Below, one piece after another: positions 1 through 7,012 of a stretch of DNA of 20,310 nucleotides. The first letter of the stretch is position 1. Every line of letters starts with the position of its first letter. Below the pieces are notes generated by a model. That model saw only the letters and a list, made by a program, of their open reading frames with translations, did not search any database and was not told where the DNA came from. The translations under genes and the position numbers were made by a program. This stretch comes from a virus. The DNA lies in the IMG/VR virus record IMGVR_UViG_3300043436_000228, positions 1-20,310 of that record; one strand, given 5' to 3'.

Positions 1-377
1 TTGGTCAAGCTCAGTTACAATTGCAAATGCAACAACAAGCAGAAAAGATTGCCAATGAAAACTACAATGCTGAGATGGATAGGATCAATAAGAAGGAGAT
101 TGCACTCATTGCAGCAGAATCTAAAAGTGGTCCATTATCAGACGTTGATGAATCAGGAACTCCTGATGTGTTGGAAATCAGCAAGTTAGCTTTAGAACAA
201 ACCAGAGCTCAGAGAGATTATCAAACCAAGCTGTCTGATATTCAAAACAAACATTCTCTAGCAATGGAAAAGCTTAATGTAGAAAAAGAGAAGATTAAAG
301 TAAGCAGAGAGAACCAAGCAAATGATCTGGCTATTGCCAAAGAGAATGCCAAAGGAAGAGCTAAAAAAACTAAATAA
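1..377 (+). CDS. C-terminal part of a probable portal protein (5' truncated)
   Basis: This gene enters from the left edge; its reading frame is open from base 3 with no stop before TAA at 375-377, so about 124 residues are visible and any internal ATG, such as that at 21, is probably not the true start. What is visible is almost wholly charged and helical: a Gln-rich start, long runs of Glu/Lys/Gln with spaced Leu/Ile typical of a coiled coil, one short acidic loop containing SDVDESGTPD, and a basic end (GRAKKTK). crAss-like portal proteins commonly finish in such a long charged helical tail, and the position just before scaffold and capsid genes fits that. The portal core is outside the window, so the identity is inferred from context and composition. 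A scaffold-like or other coiled-coil virion protein is the alternative. Confidence 0.55.
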   Translation, partial: GQAQLQLQMQQQAEKIANENYNAEMDRINKKEIALIAAESKSGPLSDVDESGTPDVLEISKLALEQTRAQRDYQTKLSDIQNKHSLAMEKLNVEKEKIKVSRENQANDLAIAKENAKGRAKKTK

Positions 378-379
378 TT

Positions 380-910
380 ATGTTTGATAAACTGATTGAA
401 ATCTTATCACAATGGTGGCACCAGATAATACCTTTTATTATAATCAGAGATTATGAAGAGGCTGTGTTACTCAGGTTTGGTAGATTTCATTCAGTGCTCA
501 AACCAGGGATACATTTAAAACTCCCTTTCTTTGATGAGGTGATAGATCAACATGTCGTTGTGACAACTCTTAGCTTAGATGCACAATCTTTGTATACTAA
601 AGACAGACAGAACATTGTGGTGAAGGGACTTATTAAATATAAGATAGCAGATGTCAAAACATTTCTACTAGAAGTGTATGATGCCCAAGACGCTTTGTCA
701 GACATGTCTCAAAGCATAATTAAAAACGTCATCATGTCTATGACCTTAGAAGAGTGTACAGATACAGAGCTTGACAACACTCTTAGCAAGAAAGTTAGGG
801 TAGAAGCAAGGAAGTGGGGTGTTGAGGTTCAACAAGTTACACTTACAGATCTTGCCCCAATAAGAAGCTTTAGACTAATAAATGACAATTTTACTAACAA
901 ATTAGATTAG
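380..910 (+). CDS. SPFH/Band 7 (prohibitin-stomatin-like) domain protein
   Basis: This 176-residue protein carries the hallmarks of an SPFH domain. A short N-terminal hydrophobic stretch (about residues 11-22, QWWHQIIPFIII) is followed by an EEAVLLRFGR strand, the signature KPGIHLKLPFFDEV at 41-54, a strand pattern ending in KDRQNIVVKGLIKYKI, and the terminal WGVEVQQVTLTDLAP (146-160). SPFH proteins form membrane-associated rings and scaffolds, and in bacteria the HflK/HflC pair controls the FtsH protease. This copy stops right after the SPFH core and lacks the long C-terminal helices of cellular members, so it is a minimal form. It starts 2 bases after the upstream stop and probably shares its transcript. 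Its place between portal and scaffold genes suggests a role in head assembly at the membrane or in protecting phage proteins from host proteolysis; both are inference. The fold assignment is firm, the role unknown. It ends in TAG. Confidence 0.85.
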   Translation: MFDKLIEILSQWWHQIIPFIIIRDYEEAVLLRFGRFHSVLKPGIHLKLPFFDEVIDQHVVVTTLSLDAQSLYTKDRQNIVVKGLIKYKIADVKTFLLEVYDAQDALSDMSQSIIKNVIMSMTLEECTDTELDNTLSKKVRVEARKWGVEVQQVTLTDLAPIRSFRLINDNFTNKLD

Positions 911-968
911 AGTAAAAAAAGTTAATGCTATATTATACTGAATAATAGCCCATATAGAGCCTTGTGTC

Positions 969-1000
969 TTTGCTATTACATTAACTTAATATACTTTTAC
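969..1000 (+). promoter_or_regulatory. Likely Bacteroidota-type promoter before the scaffold gene
   Basis: TTTG at 969-972 is followed after 19 bases by TACTTTTAC (992-1000). This resembles the Bacteroidota housekeeping promoter (TTTG near -33, TAnnTTTG near -7) with the final G replaced by A. The start codon lies 31 bases after the TTTA. The same arrangement and distance occur before the gene at 10202, directly after a terminator, which supports a real signal. No transcription data exist here. Confidence 0.5.
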
Positions 1001-1008
1001 ACCTTGAA

Positions 1009-1033
1009 AACCAAATAAATACAACTACATATG
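1009..1033 (+). promoter_or_regulatory. Conserved 25-base leader ending in the start codon (copy 1)
   Basis: The 25 bases ending in the ATG at 1031 read AACCAAATAAA, then T, then ACAACTACATATG. They match bases 4021-4045, before the gene at 4043, at 24 of 25 positions. The last nine bases, CTACATATG, recur before the gene at 10202. Such an A-rich, unstructured leader suits Bacteroidota ribosomes, which rely little on Shine-Dalgarno pairing; the exact conservation suggests a specific translation enhancer or regulator site. Confidence 0.6.
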
Positions 1034-2299
1034 GCTGAAAATCTAGATATGCCCCAAATGGGTAACTTTAGTATTCAAGATACTATGGACATGGGAATGG
1101 GAAGTCAAGAGTTATTAAATGACTTATTGAGCCCTGACAGTGCAACATCTAATCCTGATGATATTCAGGATATTAAAGATGATCCTGCTCCCACTCCAGT
1201 TAAGAAAACTACTTCTAAACAACCAGCTGCTTCAGAGCCTGCTCCAGAAGAAGATAAGAAAGATGAACCTGTTAAAGGAATTCAAGACTTCTTATATGGA
1301 GAAGATGAAGAAGAAGGTGAGGAAGATGAACCAGCACCAGCACCAGCTAAAAAGACTGTTGCACAAGATGCTGATAATCAAGAAGATAGTGATGCAGAAG
1401 GTGAAGAAGAAGGTGCAAACCAATTCACTGCTTTATCAAAAGACCTTTTCAAACTAGGTGTTTTCTCTAAAGATGATGATGAGGAAGAAGATGCACCAAT
1501 AGAAACCCCAGAAGCTTTCTTGGAAAAGTTCCAAGCAGAGAAGAAGAAAGGAGCTATTGAAATTGTAAACAACTTCATTGGTCAGTTTGGAGAAGATTAT
1601 CAACAAGCATTCGATGCCATATTTGTAAAAGGTGTAGATCCTAAAGAATACTTTGGTGCCTACAATCAAATCCAATCTTTCACAGAGATGGATCTTAGCC
1701 AAGAGAATAACCAAGTTGCTGTTATCAGACAAGCACTTACAGATCAAGGCTTTGATAAAGAAGATGTAGATACAGAAGTTGAAAGACTTAAAAATTATGG
1801 TGACCTTGAGAACGTTGCTACCAAGCACCACAAAGTATTAGTAAAGAAAGAATCTGCAAAGCTCCAACAAATGGAGAAAGAAAAAGAATCTCAATTACAA
1901 CAGCAACAGGCTATCAAACAGCAGTACTATCAGAATGTAAACCAAGTTTTACAAGATAAGCTCAAAGCTAAAGAATTTGATGGCATACCAATTAATCCAA
2001 AACTAGCTGGTGAACTACAAGATTTCCTAGTAACAGACAAGTACAAAACAAATTCAGGTGAGACTCTCACAGACTTTGATAAGACTATTCTGGAGCTGAA
2101 GCGTCCTGAGAATCATGCAACAAAAGTAAAGCTTGCGTTGATCATGAAGATAATGGAGAAAGATCCTACATTATCTACTATTCAAAAGACAGGTATTACC
2201 AAAAAGTCAAATGAATTATTTGGTGAGGTTGCCAGACAAGCCCAGAAGAGTTCAGTGAAATCTAAACCAGCAACTAAACAAACTTCTTGGTTTCAATAA
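1031..2299 (+). CDS. Acidic scaffold-like capsid assembly protein
   Basis: This 422-residue protein lies directly before the major capsid gene, the classical position for a scaffolding protein. Its first ~160 residues are low-complexity and very acidic, with Pro/Ala/Lys spacers (DDPAPTPVKK, EDEEEGEEDEPAPAPAKK), and are surely disordered. Residues ~165-260 look helical and mixed. Residues ~260-310 form a Gln/Lys/Glu-rich coiled coil, and the tail (LTDFDKTILELKRPENHATKVKLALIMKIMEK) is a predicted helical bundle ending in SWFQ. An acidic, helical, coiled-coil protein upstream of an HK97-fold capsid gene is typical of phage scaffolds, which fill the procapsid and leave or are cleaved before DNA packaging. 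No protease motif is visible. Expression probably starts at the promoter at 969-1000 and uses the conserved leader. The role is inferred from position and composition. Confidence 0.65.
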   Translation: MAENLDMPQMGNFSIQDTMDMGMGSQELLNDLLSPDSATSNPDDIQDIKDDPAPTPVKKTTSKQPAASEPAPEEDKKDEPVKGIQDFLYGEDEEEGEEDEPAPAPAKKTVAQDADNQEDSDAEGEEEGANQFTALSKDLFKLGVFSKDDDEEEDAPIETPEAFLEKFQAEKKKGAIEIVNNFIGQFGEDYQQAFDAIFVKGVDPKEYFGAYNQIQSFTEMDLSQENNQVAVIRQALTDQGFDKEDVDTEVERLKNYGDLENVATKHHKVLVKKESAKLQQMEKEKESQLQQQQAIKQQYYQNVNQVLQDKLKAKEFDGIPINPKLAGELQDFLVTDKYKTNSGETLTDFDKTILELKRPENHATKVKLALIMKIMEKDPTLSTIQKTGITKKSNELFGEVARQAQKSSVKSKPATKQTSWFQ

Positions 2300-2334
2300 C
2301 AATTTTATATAACAAAAATTAAAAAGAATAACAA

Positions 2335-3888
2335 ATGGCAATTCAAACAATCCCAGGTTTAACTGGTTTTACCTATGCTAGAGTAGCTTCTATGGACAAG
2401 CGTGCAGTAGGTAAATTGACTGATGCGAACCACTTGGAAAGCTTTCACTCAACTGAGCCTGCTGATTATGATAAAAAGATCATAAGCCTGTATACTCAGA
2501 GTTCTCTTTACAGTAATGATTTCTTGGATATGATTAACAAGAGCACTCCTTACTATATTGATAATAACAGTGATGCTTGGAAATGGCAAGTGCAAGTTCC
2601 TTACAAGTTCCCAAAAATTATTGATGTTCCAACTTCTACACAGGAATTAAACAAGCCTGGTATTGATGGACAAGAGTTTCAACTAATCATTGATACCAAT
2701 GAGTTCTCTAAGAACGCAATTGTATCTGTAGGTACTCGTCAATATGGTCCACGTTTCTATGTTGTAAAAGATCCAGTTCCTTGGAACGTTGGTTTCTTAT
2801 ACACTTTCACTCTAGTAAGTGACAACCCAACTGTAGATTTCGTAAGCTCTACTTTCTTAAGTACAGGTATCGAACTTGAATTGGTTGATGCTGCTATTGG
2901 TGAGTTTGACCAAGACTTATTAGGCCTTCCTCGTTTAGGTGAGCAAATCACAATGTTTGAATCTTTAGGTTCTGCATATGGTTATGAGCACAAGATCACA
3001 GAATGGGCTGATGACAAAATGATGAGAGATACTAAAGGTAATCCATTGGATATCTTAGTATATGCTCCACAAAGACGTAACCAATTACCTTTAACTCGTA
3101 ATGATGTTAAATGGGAACCATTTATTGAGTTCTGGATGCGTAAGTCTATGTTAGAATTAAAAGTTAAGCGTATGATCTGGGCTCGTCCTGGTACTGTGAA
3201 GACTAATGGTTCTAAGCAAGAATTAAAGCGTACTTCTGCTGGTGTATATCACAGAATGCGTAACAATGGTAACTTAGTACAATACAATCGTGGTGAGTTC
3301 ACTGCAAACTTGATTCGTGCTGTATTTGGTGACTTATTCTACAGACGTGTGGATGTTAAAGACAGACGTGTTAAAATGTACACTAATGAAGCTGGCTTTG
3401 ACGTATTCCAACAAGCTCTTAAGAATGATGCTTTAAATTCAGGTCTTACTTTCATGGCTGATTCTGGTAATCGTTATTTACAAGGAGAAGGTCAACACAT
3501 CACTTACAACTTTGCATTCGATGCAATGGTTACACGTGAAACAGGTCGTGTTGAACTAATTCACTTAAAAGAATTAGACCTTCCTCAAACAAACTTAGAA
3601 TTTGGACAAAACAAGAAATCAACTCCAGTATTCATGGTGTTCGATGTATCTCCAATGTCTGATGGTTCTATGATCAATAACATTCGTGAAGTACGTATGA
3701 AGGGTGCTCCTTCAATGACTTGGGGTTATATCGATGGTACTCGTCACCACTTAGGCTTTGCTAAGTCTCAAGGTATGAGTTCTGCGAACAAATTCCCTGG
3801 TTATGAATTATGGATGAAAGATCGTTGTGATGTGTTCATCGAAGATTTATCACGTACTGTGTTAATCGAAGAAATACCACAATTCTAA
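2335..3888 (+). CDS. Major capsid protein (HK97-fold, crAss-like family)
   Basis: The 517-residue product has the length and style of crAss-like phage major capsid proteins. It is a globular mixed alpha/beta protein opening with IPGLTGFTYARVAS, with aromatic-rich segments (YYIDNNSDAWKWQVQVPYKFP), a long central region with many Arg and Lys (KRMIWARPGTVKTNG), and a C-terminal part with VFDVSPMSDGSMINNIREVRMKGAP. It would form the icosahedral shell around the genome. Supporting context is the scaffold-like gene 35 bases upstream and neck genes downstream. Codon use differs from most neighbours: by hand count arginine is CGT 23 times and AGA 6 times, while nearby genes prefer AGA, as expected for a very highly expressed protein. 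The start at 2335 follows the A-rich leader AATAACAA. A strong RNA hairpin begins 25 bases after the stop. Confidence 0.8.
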   Translation: MAIQTIPGLTGFTYARVASMDKRAVGKLTDANHLESFHSTEPADYDKKIISLYTQSSLYSNDFLDMINKSTPYYIDNNSDAWKWQVQVPYKFPKIIDVPTSTQELNKPGIDGQEFQLIIDTNEFSKNAIVSVGTRQYGPRFYVVKDPVPWNVGFLYTFTLVSDNPTVDFVSSTFLSTGIELELVDAAIGEFDQDLLGLPRLGEQITMFESLGSAYGYEHKITEWADDKMMRDTKGNPLDILVYAPQRRNQLPLTRNDVKWEPFIEFWMRKSMLELKVKRMIWARPGTVKTNGSKQELKRTSAGVYHRMRNNGNLVQYNRGEFTANLIRAVFGDLFYRRVDVKDRRVKMYTNEAGFDVFQQALKNDALNSGLTFMADSGNRYLQGEGQHITYNFAFDAMVTRETGRVELIHLKELDLPQTNLEFGQNKKSTPVFMVFDVSPMSDGSMINNIREVRMKGAPSMTWGYIDGTRHHLGFAKSQGMSSANKFPGYELWMKDRCDVFIEDLSRTVLIEEIPQF

Positions 3889-3912
3889 TCTTAGGGTTAG
3901 AATTACTATACA

Positions 3913-3955
3913 GAGAAGAATTCCCCCCCACTCCTCCCAGTGGGGGAGTCTTCTC
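3913..3955 (+). terminator. Strong GC-rich hairpin after the capsid gene
   Basis: GAGAAGA (3913-3919) pairs with TCTTCTC (3949-3955), and inside it CCCCCAC (3925-3931) pairs with GTGGGGG (3940-3946) around an 8-base loop. It is by far the most GC-rich spot nearby. No U-tract follows, so it is not a standard intrinsic terminator. It may end transcripts partially, block 3' exonucleases, or mark an mRNA processing point that stabilises capsid mRNA. Confidence 0.55.
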
Positions 3956-3958
3956 ACA

Positions 3959-4014
3959 CAGATGGATGGATTAACTAAGTTGTTAATTGCATTCCCTTCG
4001 ATGGGACCCATCTG
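3959..4014 (+). ncRNA. Possible three-way-junction RNA element in the leader of the next gene
   Basis: Three nested helices can be drawn: P1 CAGATGG (3959-3965) with CCATCTG (4008-4014); P2 ATTAAC (3970-3975) with GTTAAT (3982-3987) around a 6-base loop; P3 TCCC (3993-3996) with GGGA (4003-4006) around TTCGAT. Together they form a compact 56-base three-way junction between the capsid-gene hairpin and the conserved leader of the gene at 4043. It lacks the hammerhead ribozyme core and does not match a tRNA. It may be a structural spacer, processing site or regulatory leader. Pairing was found by eye, with no energy calculation. Confidence 0.4.
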
Positions 4015-4020
4015 CAAATA

Positions 4021-4045
4021 AACCAAATAAAAACAACTACATATG
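4021..4045 (+). promoter_or_regulatory. Conserved 25-base leader ending in the start codon (copy 2)
   Basis: AACCAAATAAA, then A, then ACAACTACATATG. This copy differs from that at 1009-1033 by one base. Unlike copy 1 there is no TAnnTTT promoter motif upstream; structured RNA occupies that place instead. The leader is therefore conserved independently of the promoter, which points to a role in translation or mRNA handling. Confidence 0.55.
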
Positions 4046-5008
4046 GGTAAGATAGGAAAAATCTCTACTATTAAGAAAGAGTACAATAACTCTCAATTGC
4101 AGACAATGCAAGGTGGACTTGCACAGAAAGGGTACACTAGGATTCCTGGTACAGGAGTCTTTAAATATCCTTACAAAGAGTTAGATGGTCAGTACAGAAC
4201 TGGATTAGATCCTAAAGCTGCTTACATCAGAAGAATCTCAGATCCTCTAGAAAGAGAGATGGAGATTGAAAGAGTAACAGAATTAAAACAAAAGCTTGAA
4301 GATGCTTTGAGCGTTGATTTAAATCCTCGTGCTCAGTTTTGGAACTATGGCTTATCAACCTCTGTTGATGATGCTATGCACGTTCAACCAGTTAAGTTAT
4401 CAGATGGTGACAACTACTTTGACTTAGGTGTACCAATGCAAGAGTTAGCTTTTGCCTGGTTAAGAGTACATCCAACAATTGCTTCTAGCTATCAAGCTTG
4501 GGAGCGTGGTGAATATCCAGCAGATATTCAATACTATGTTGCTGATGATGAGATCGAAAATAAGGTGATCTTCAAGAAGAAACAACTTATTAATAAAGCA
4601 ATCATCAAGTTTGATGATATGACTCCTGAAAAGAAGAAGAAAGTGGCTCGTCTACTTGGTCTCCCAGTATCAGATGATTCTAAAGAAGAAGCTGTATACA
4701 ATCAGGTTGATAACCTATTAAAACAAACAGAATTCAAGAATGGCAAATATCAAGGGTTAAATCCAATTGAGGTGTTTAACAGATTTGCAGACATGAAGGA
4801 AAACTTACTCCATATTAAAGACTTGGTTAAACAAGCAGTGGCTCACTCAGTTTACAGACTAAAACCTAATGGTAAAGTTTATGAAGGTGAGTTTGAAATA
4901 GCTAAGGATGAAGATGAATTAGTGAAATTCTTAGCAGATGATGATAATCAAGATCAGTTGTTAATTTTAGAAGGTAAATTAAAAGGTAAAAAAATAGCTT
5001 CAATATGA
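4043..5008 (+). CDS. Conserved head-region structural protein of unknown function
   Basis: This 321-residue protein is encoded right after the capsid gene. It begins with a basic segment (MGKIGKISTIKKEY), continues with a region rich in charged helices (SDPLEREMEIERVTELKQKLEDAL), a middle with aromatic residues (AFAWLRVHPTIASSYQAWERGEYP), and a Lys-rich helix-turn (DMTPEKKKKVARLLGLP). Residues ~230-321 include two amphipathic helices and a short beta segment, KPNGKVYEGEFEI. There is no signal peptide, membrane segment or enzyme motif. I do not recognise a characterised family. Its position between the capsid gene and a neck-type protein, with a 4-base ATGA overlap to the next gene, suggests translational coupling and a virion or head-completion role. 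Translation probably uses the conserved leader at 4021-4045. Confidence 0.7.
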   Translation: MGKIGKISTIKKEYNNSQLQTMQGGLAQKGYTRIPGTGVFKYPYKELDGQYRTGLDPKAAYIRRISDPLEREMEIERVTELKQKLEDALSVDLNPRAQFWNYGLSTSVDDAMHVQPVKLSDGDNYFDLGVPMQELAFAWLRVHPTIASSYQAWERGEYPADIQYYVADDEIENKVIFKKKQLINKAIIKFDDMTPEKKKKVARLLGLPVSDDSKEEAVYNQVDNLLKQTEFKNGKYQGLNPIEVFNRFADMKENLLHIKDLVKQAVAHSVYRLKPNGKVYEGEFEIAKDEDELVKFLADDDNQDQLLILEGKLKGKKIASI

Positions 5009-5736
5009 TCCCTGTAGATAGTTTATTATACAAAATTGATCAGAAACTAAATAAACTATCAACGAATGAACATCAGCAAATCAATCTAGAAGATAAAATT
5101 CTAGCATTGAATGAAGCTCAGATAAAACTTATAAAACAAAAGGTTGATGGTTTTAGTACTGTATCAGGAAAAGGTCTAGATTCGTTTAAAAAACGCTATG
5201 AGGACTTACAAAATCTGGTGATGGTATATAACCATCAACCTCTTAACTTAACTGTTAAGAACGCTGAATTAAATCAATGGTCTGCAGACATTAGTTTGCT
5301 CACTCCAAAGTATATGTTCTACATAGATAGTTATGCATTGGCTGACAAAGGAGTATGTACAGATAGAAAGATATGGATAAACAGAGACTTAGCTAGTCAT
5401 GGTGATTTGCAATTTTGTTTAACTAACACTCACTACAGACCATCATTTGAATATCAAGAAACGTTCAACTCCTTATCTTCTGATGAGATCTCTATATTTA
5501 CAGATGGTACATTTACACCAACGCAAATATATGTTTCATACATGCGTTACCCACAATACATAGATAAAGTAGGTTACGTTAGATTTGATGGAACAAACTC
5601 TATAAATTCTGACTGTGAACTAGAAACCTATCTTGAAGATGAGTTACTAGACCTTACAGTACAAAACCTAGCAATGTACACAGAGAACCAATCTGCTGTT
5701 CAAAGCTCCATATACAGAATACAAACAAACGAGTAA
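5005..5736 (+). CDS. Neck/ring-type head-tail connector protein
   Basis: This 243-residue protein has the layout I associate with crAss-like ring proteins and distantly with P22 gp4-type tail accessory factors. There is an N-terminal helical/coiled-coil region (residues ~1-75), a beta-rich middle (~85-195) containing FTPTQIYVSYMRYPQYIDKVGYVRFDG, and a C-terminal helix pair starting with an acidic segment (ELETYLEDELLDLTVQNLAMY). The Tyr-Pro pair in a strand followed by an acidic DEL-helix recurs in such connectors. It would sit below the portal and extend the DNA channel. Translation starts inside the preceding gene's stop (ATGA), so the two products are probably made in fixed ratio. The family call rests on pattern memory; the structural role is more certain than the exact ring position. 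Confidence 0.55.
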   Translation: MIPVDSLLYKIDQKLNKLSTNEHQQINLEDKILALNEAQIKLIKQKVDGFSTVSGKGLDSFKKRYEDLQNLVMVYNHQPLNLTVKNAELNQWSADISLLTPKYMFYIDSYALADKGVCTDRKIWINRDLASHGDLQFCLTNTHYRPSFEYQETFNSLSSDEISIFTDGTFTPTQIYVSYMRYPQYIDKVGYVRFDGTNSINSDCELETYLEDELLDLTVQNLAMYTENQSAVQSSIYRIQTNE

Positions 5737-5766
5737 TTTTTTCTTTACAATTTAAAATAAAACAAA

Positions 5767-6930
5767 ATGGCTGATTTTTCATTAACCACGCTCTTTGTGG
5801 TTCCAGTAGGAAATACTCTACCTAGCTCTGGTTCCACACAAAATTTAACAGCTGGTCAAGTTGGTTTCTTTAAGAGTGACTACACTGTTGCCAACGCTGG
5901 TAACATTGGTGGAGCACCTTATTTCTATGTAGCTCAAGGTAGAGTTAATACTTATTTACAGGGTTCTAAGCGTTCAGACAAAATTGCTGGACCTTTAAAC
6001 TCTGGAGGTAATGGTAAATCAAATGTAACAGAATGGTACAAAGTTACAGGATGTTCTACAGTGTCTAACCAAGTAACTGAAGTTGGTGGTTGGACTGTTA
6101 AATGTGGTGACATCGTAACATTAACTTTACGTGGTCATTCTTCTTACGTTGATACCCTATACTTCAATGGTTTCACTCGCTCAGTAACTGTACAAGCTCC
6201 TTGTTGTGACTGTGGTGGTGATCCTTGCACTGACGTTGATGTGCCTGCTTTAATTGATGACTTTATCATTAAGTTGACACAACAAGCTCCTGGTGATAAC
6301 CCAGACAACATTTCTTTCAACACTTTCTACCAATTCCAAAGACGTGGAAATGATCAGGATGCTGTATTAGTTATCTCTGGTAAGCCTCTAACTGTATATG
6401 GTCAACCATGTGACGTTGCTGCATTCCCTTGGGAGTATGACAGATTTTACTTCCGCACATTCGTGTATTCTGGTCCTGCAACTACTGCTGACTTCATTGT
6501 TGCTGACAGATGTAACTTTGTTGCTGAGCCTGTAATTGTACAACGTTCAAGCTATCCTTCTGGAACTTCTGCAGAAATTCAACAATTAGAAAAGAATTTC
6601 TATAGCTACCAAGCTGGTTACCTTAAGCATTTGTACAGAATGGTTGGTTATAACGAAAACTTTGAGAGTTGGGTAACAGATGGTACTACCTACAATACCT
6701 TCTACATCAAGTTTAACGAGTATGACAAATCAGCTTACCAATGGGGTGATTACATCATGGAAGATAGCACTGTAATTATTGCTACTCCTCAGAACTTAAG
6801 TTCTGCAATTGAAGCTGTATTAGAAGCTGCCTTAGGAACTGTAGTTGATGACAATGCTTGTATCACAACAACATCTACCACTACAACTGTATGGCCTAGT
6901 ACTTCAACAACAACTACTTTGATTCCTTAA
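5767..6930 (+). CDS. Probable abundant virion structural protein with C-terminal Thr tail
   Basis: The 387-residue product is beta-rich and soluble. It begins MADFSLTTLFVVPVGNTLP, has several Gly/Thr-rich strands, a cysteine cluster CCDCGGDPC at 146-154, and a long C-terminal domain (EIQQLEKNFYSYQAGYLKHLYRMVGYNENFES). It ends in a threonine-rich tail from about residue 365. Arginine codons are mixed (6 CGY, 5 AGA by hand count), closer to the capsid gene than other genes are, and a classical terminator follows, which together suggest high expression. Capsid decoration, head fibre or tail-barrel protein are all possible. I recall similar proteins in Bacteroidota phages but no proven function. 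The start follows the A-rich AAAATAAAACAAA leader. The Thr tail could act as a flexible surface linker. Confidence 0.65.
   Translation: MADFSLTTLFVVPVGNTLPSSGSTQNLTAGQVGFFKSDYTVANAGNIGGAPYFYVAQGRVNTYLQGSKRSDKIAGPLNSGGNGKSNVTEWYKVTGCSTVSNQVTEVGGWTVKCGDIVTLTLRGHSSYVDTLYFNGFTRSVTVQAPCCDCGGDPCTDVDVPALIDDFIIKLTQQAPGDNPDNISFNTFYQFQRRGNDQDAVLVISGKPLTVYGQPCDVAAFPWEYDRFYFRTFVYSGPATTADFIVADRCNFVAEPVIVQRSSYPSGTSAEIQQLEKNFYSYQAGYLKHLYRMVGYNENFESWVTDGTTYNTFYIKFNEYDKSAYQWGDYIMEDSTVIIATPQNLSSAIEAVLEAALGTVVDDNACITTTSTTTTVWPSTSTTTTLIP
6865..6918 (+). repeat. Thr/Ser-rich tract at the C-terminus of the 5767 protein
   Basis: The tract encodes two short threonine blocks, TTTSTTTT and TSTSTTTT, separated by VWP, four residues before the protein end. 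Codons are mixed ACA, ACT and ACC, so the repetition is stronger in the protein than in the DNA. It belongs with the tracts at 7971, 9696, 16966 and 18169-18480. Confidence 0.8.
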
Positions 6931-6956
6931 GAATAAAAGTAGAATCATATTAACCT

Positions 6957-7006
6957 ATGCCAGAGGGTGAGAGGATATTCTCAAATCCTCTGGCATTTTT
7001 ATTTTA
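6957..7006 (+). terminator. Classical intrinsic terminator with a two-tier hairpin
   Basis: ATGCCAGAGG (6957-6966) pairs perfectly with CCTCTGGCAT (6987-6996). Within the loop TGAGA (6968-6972) pairs with TCTCA (6979-6983). The tract TTTTTATTTT follows (6996-7005). This is the best-formed terminator in the window. The next gene's ATG is only 7 bases after the U-tract, leaving no room for a promoter, so that gene depends on read-through. Confidence 0.85.
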
Positions 7007-7012
7007 AATAAC

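Noticed and set aside
905-930. TAG recoding (suppressed stop) as seen in some crAss-like phages
   Set aside because: The SPFH gene ends in TAG right after a complete SPFH core, and reading through would add only four codons before TAA. All other genes use ordinary stops and no in-frame TAG or TGA interrupts a clear domain.
921-985. Inverted repeat GTTAATG / CATTAAC with inner AATAGC / GCTATT after the SPFH gene
   Set aside because: Helices are short, AT-only in part, with a large loop, and overlap the likely promoter; not convincing as a terminator or structured RNA.
1140-1457. Alternative plus-strand frame within the scaffold-like gene
   Set aside because: Its sequence is a lysine/leucine-rich shadow of the acidic GAA/GAT codons; the main frame has coherent domains and a conserved leader.
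3959-4014. Hammerhead-type ribozyme in the three-way junction
   Set aside because: The conserved CTGATGA and GAAA core segments are absent, so there is no support for self-cleavage.
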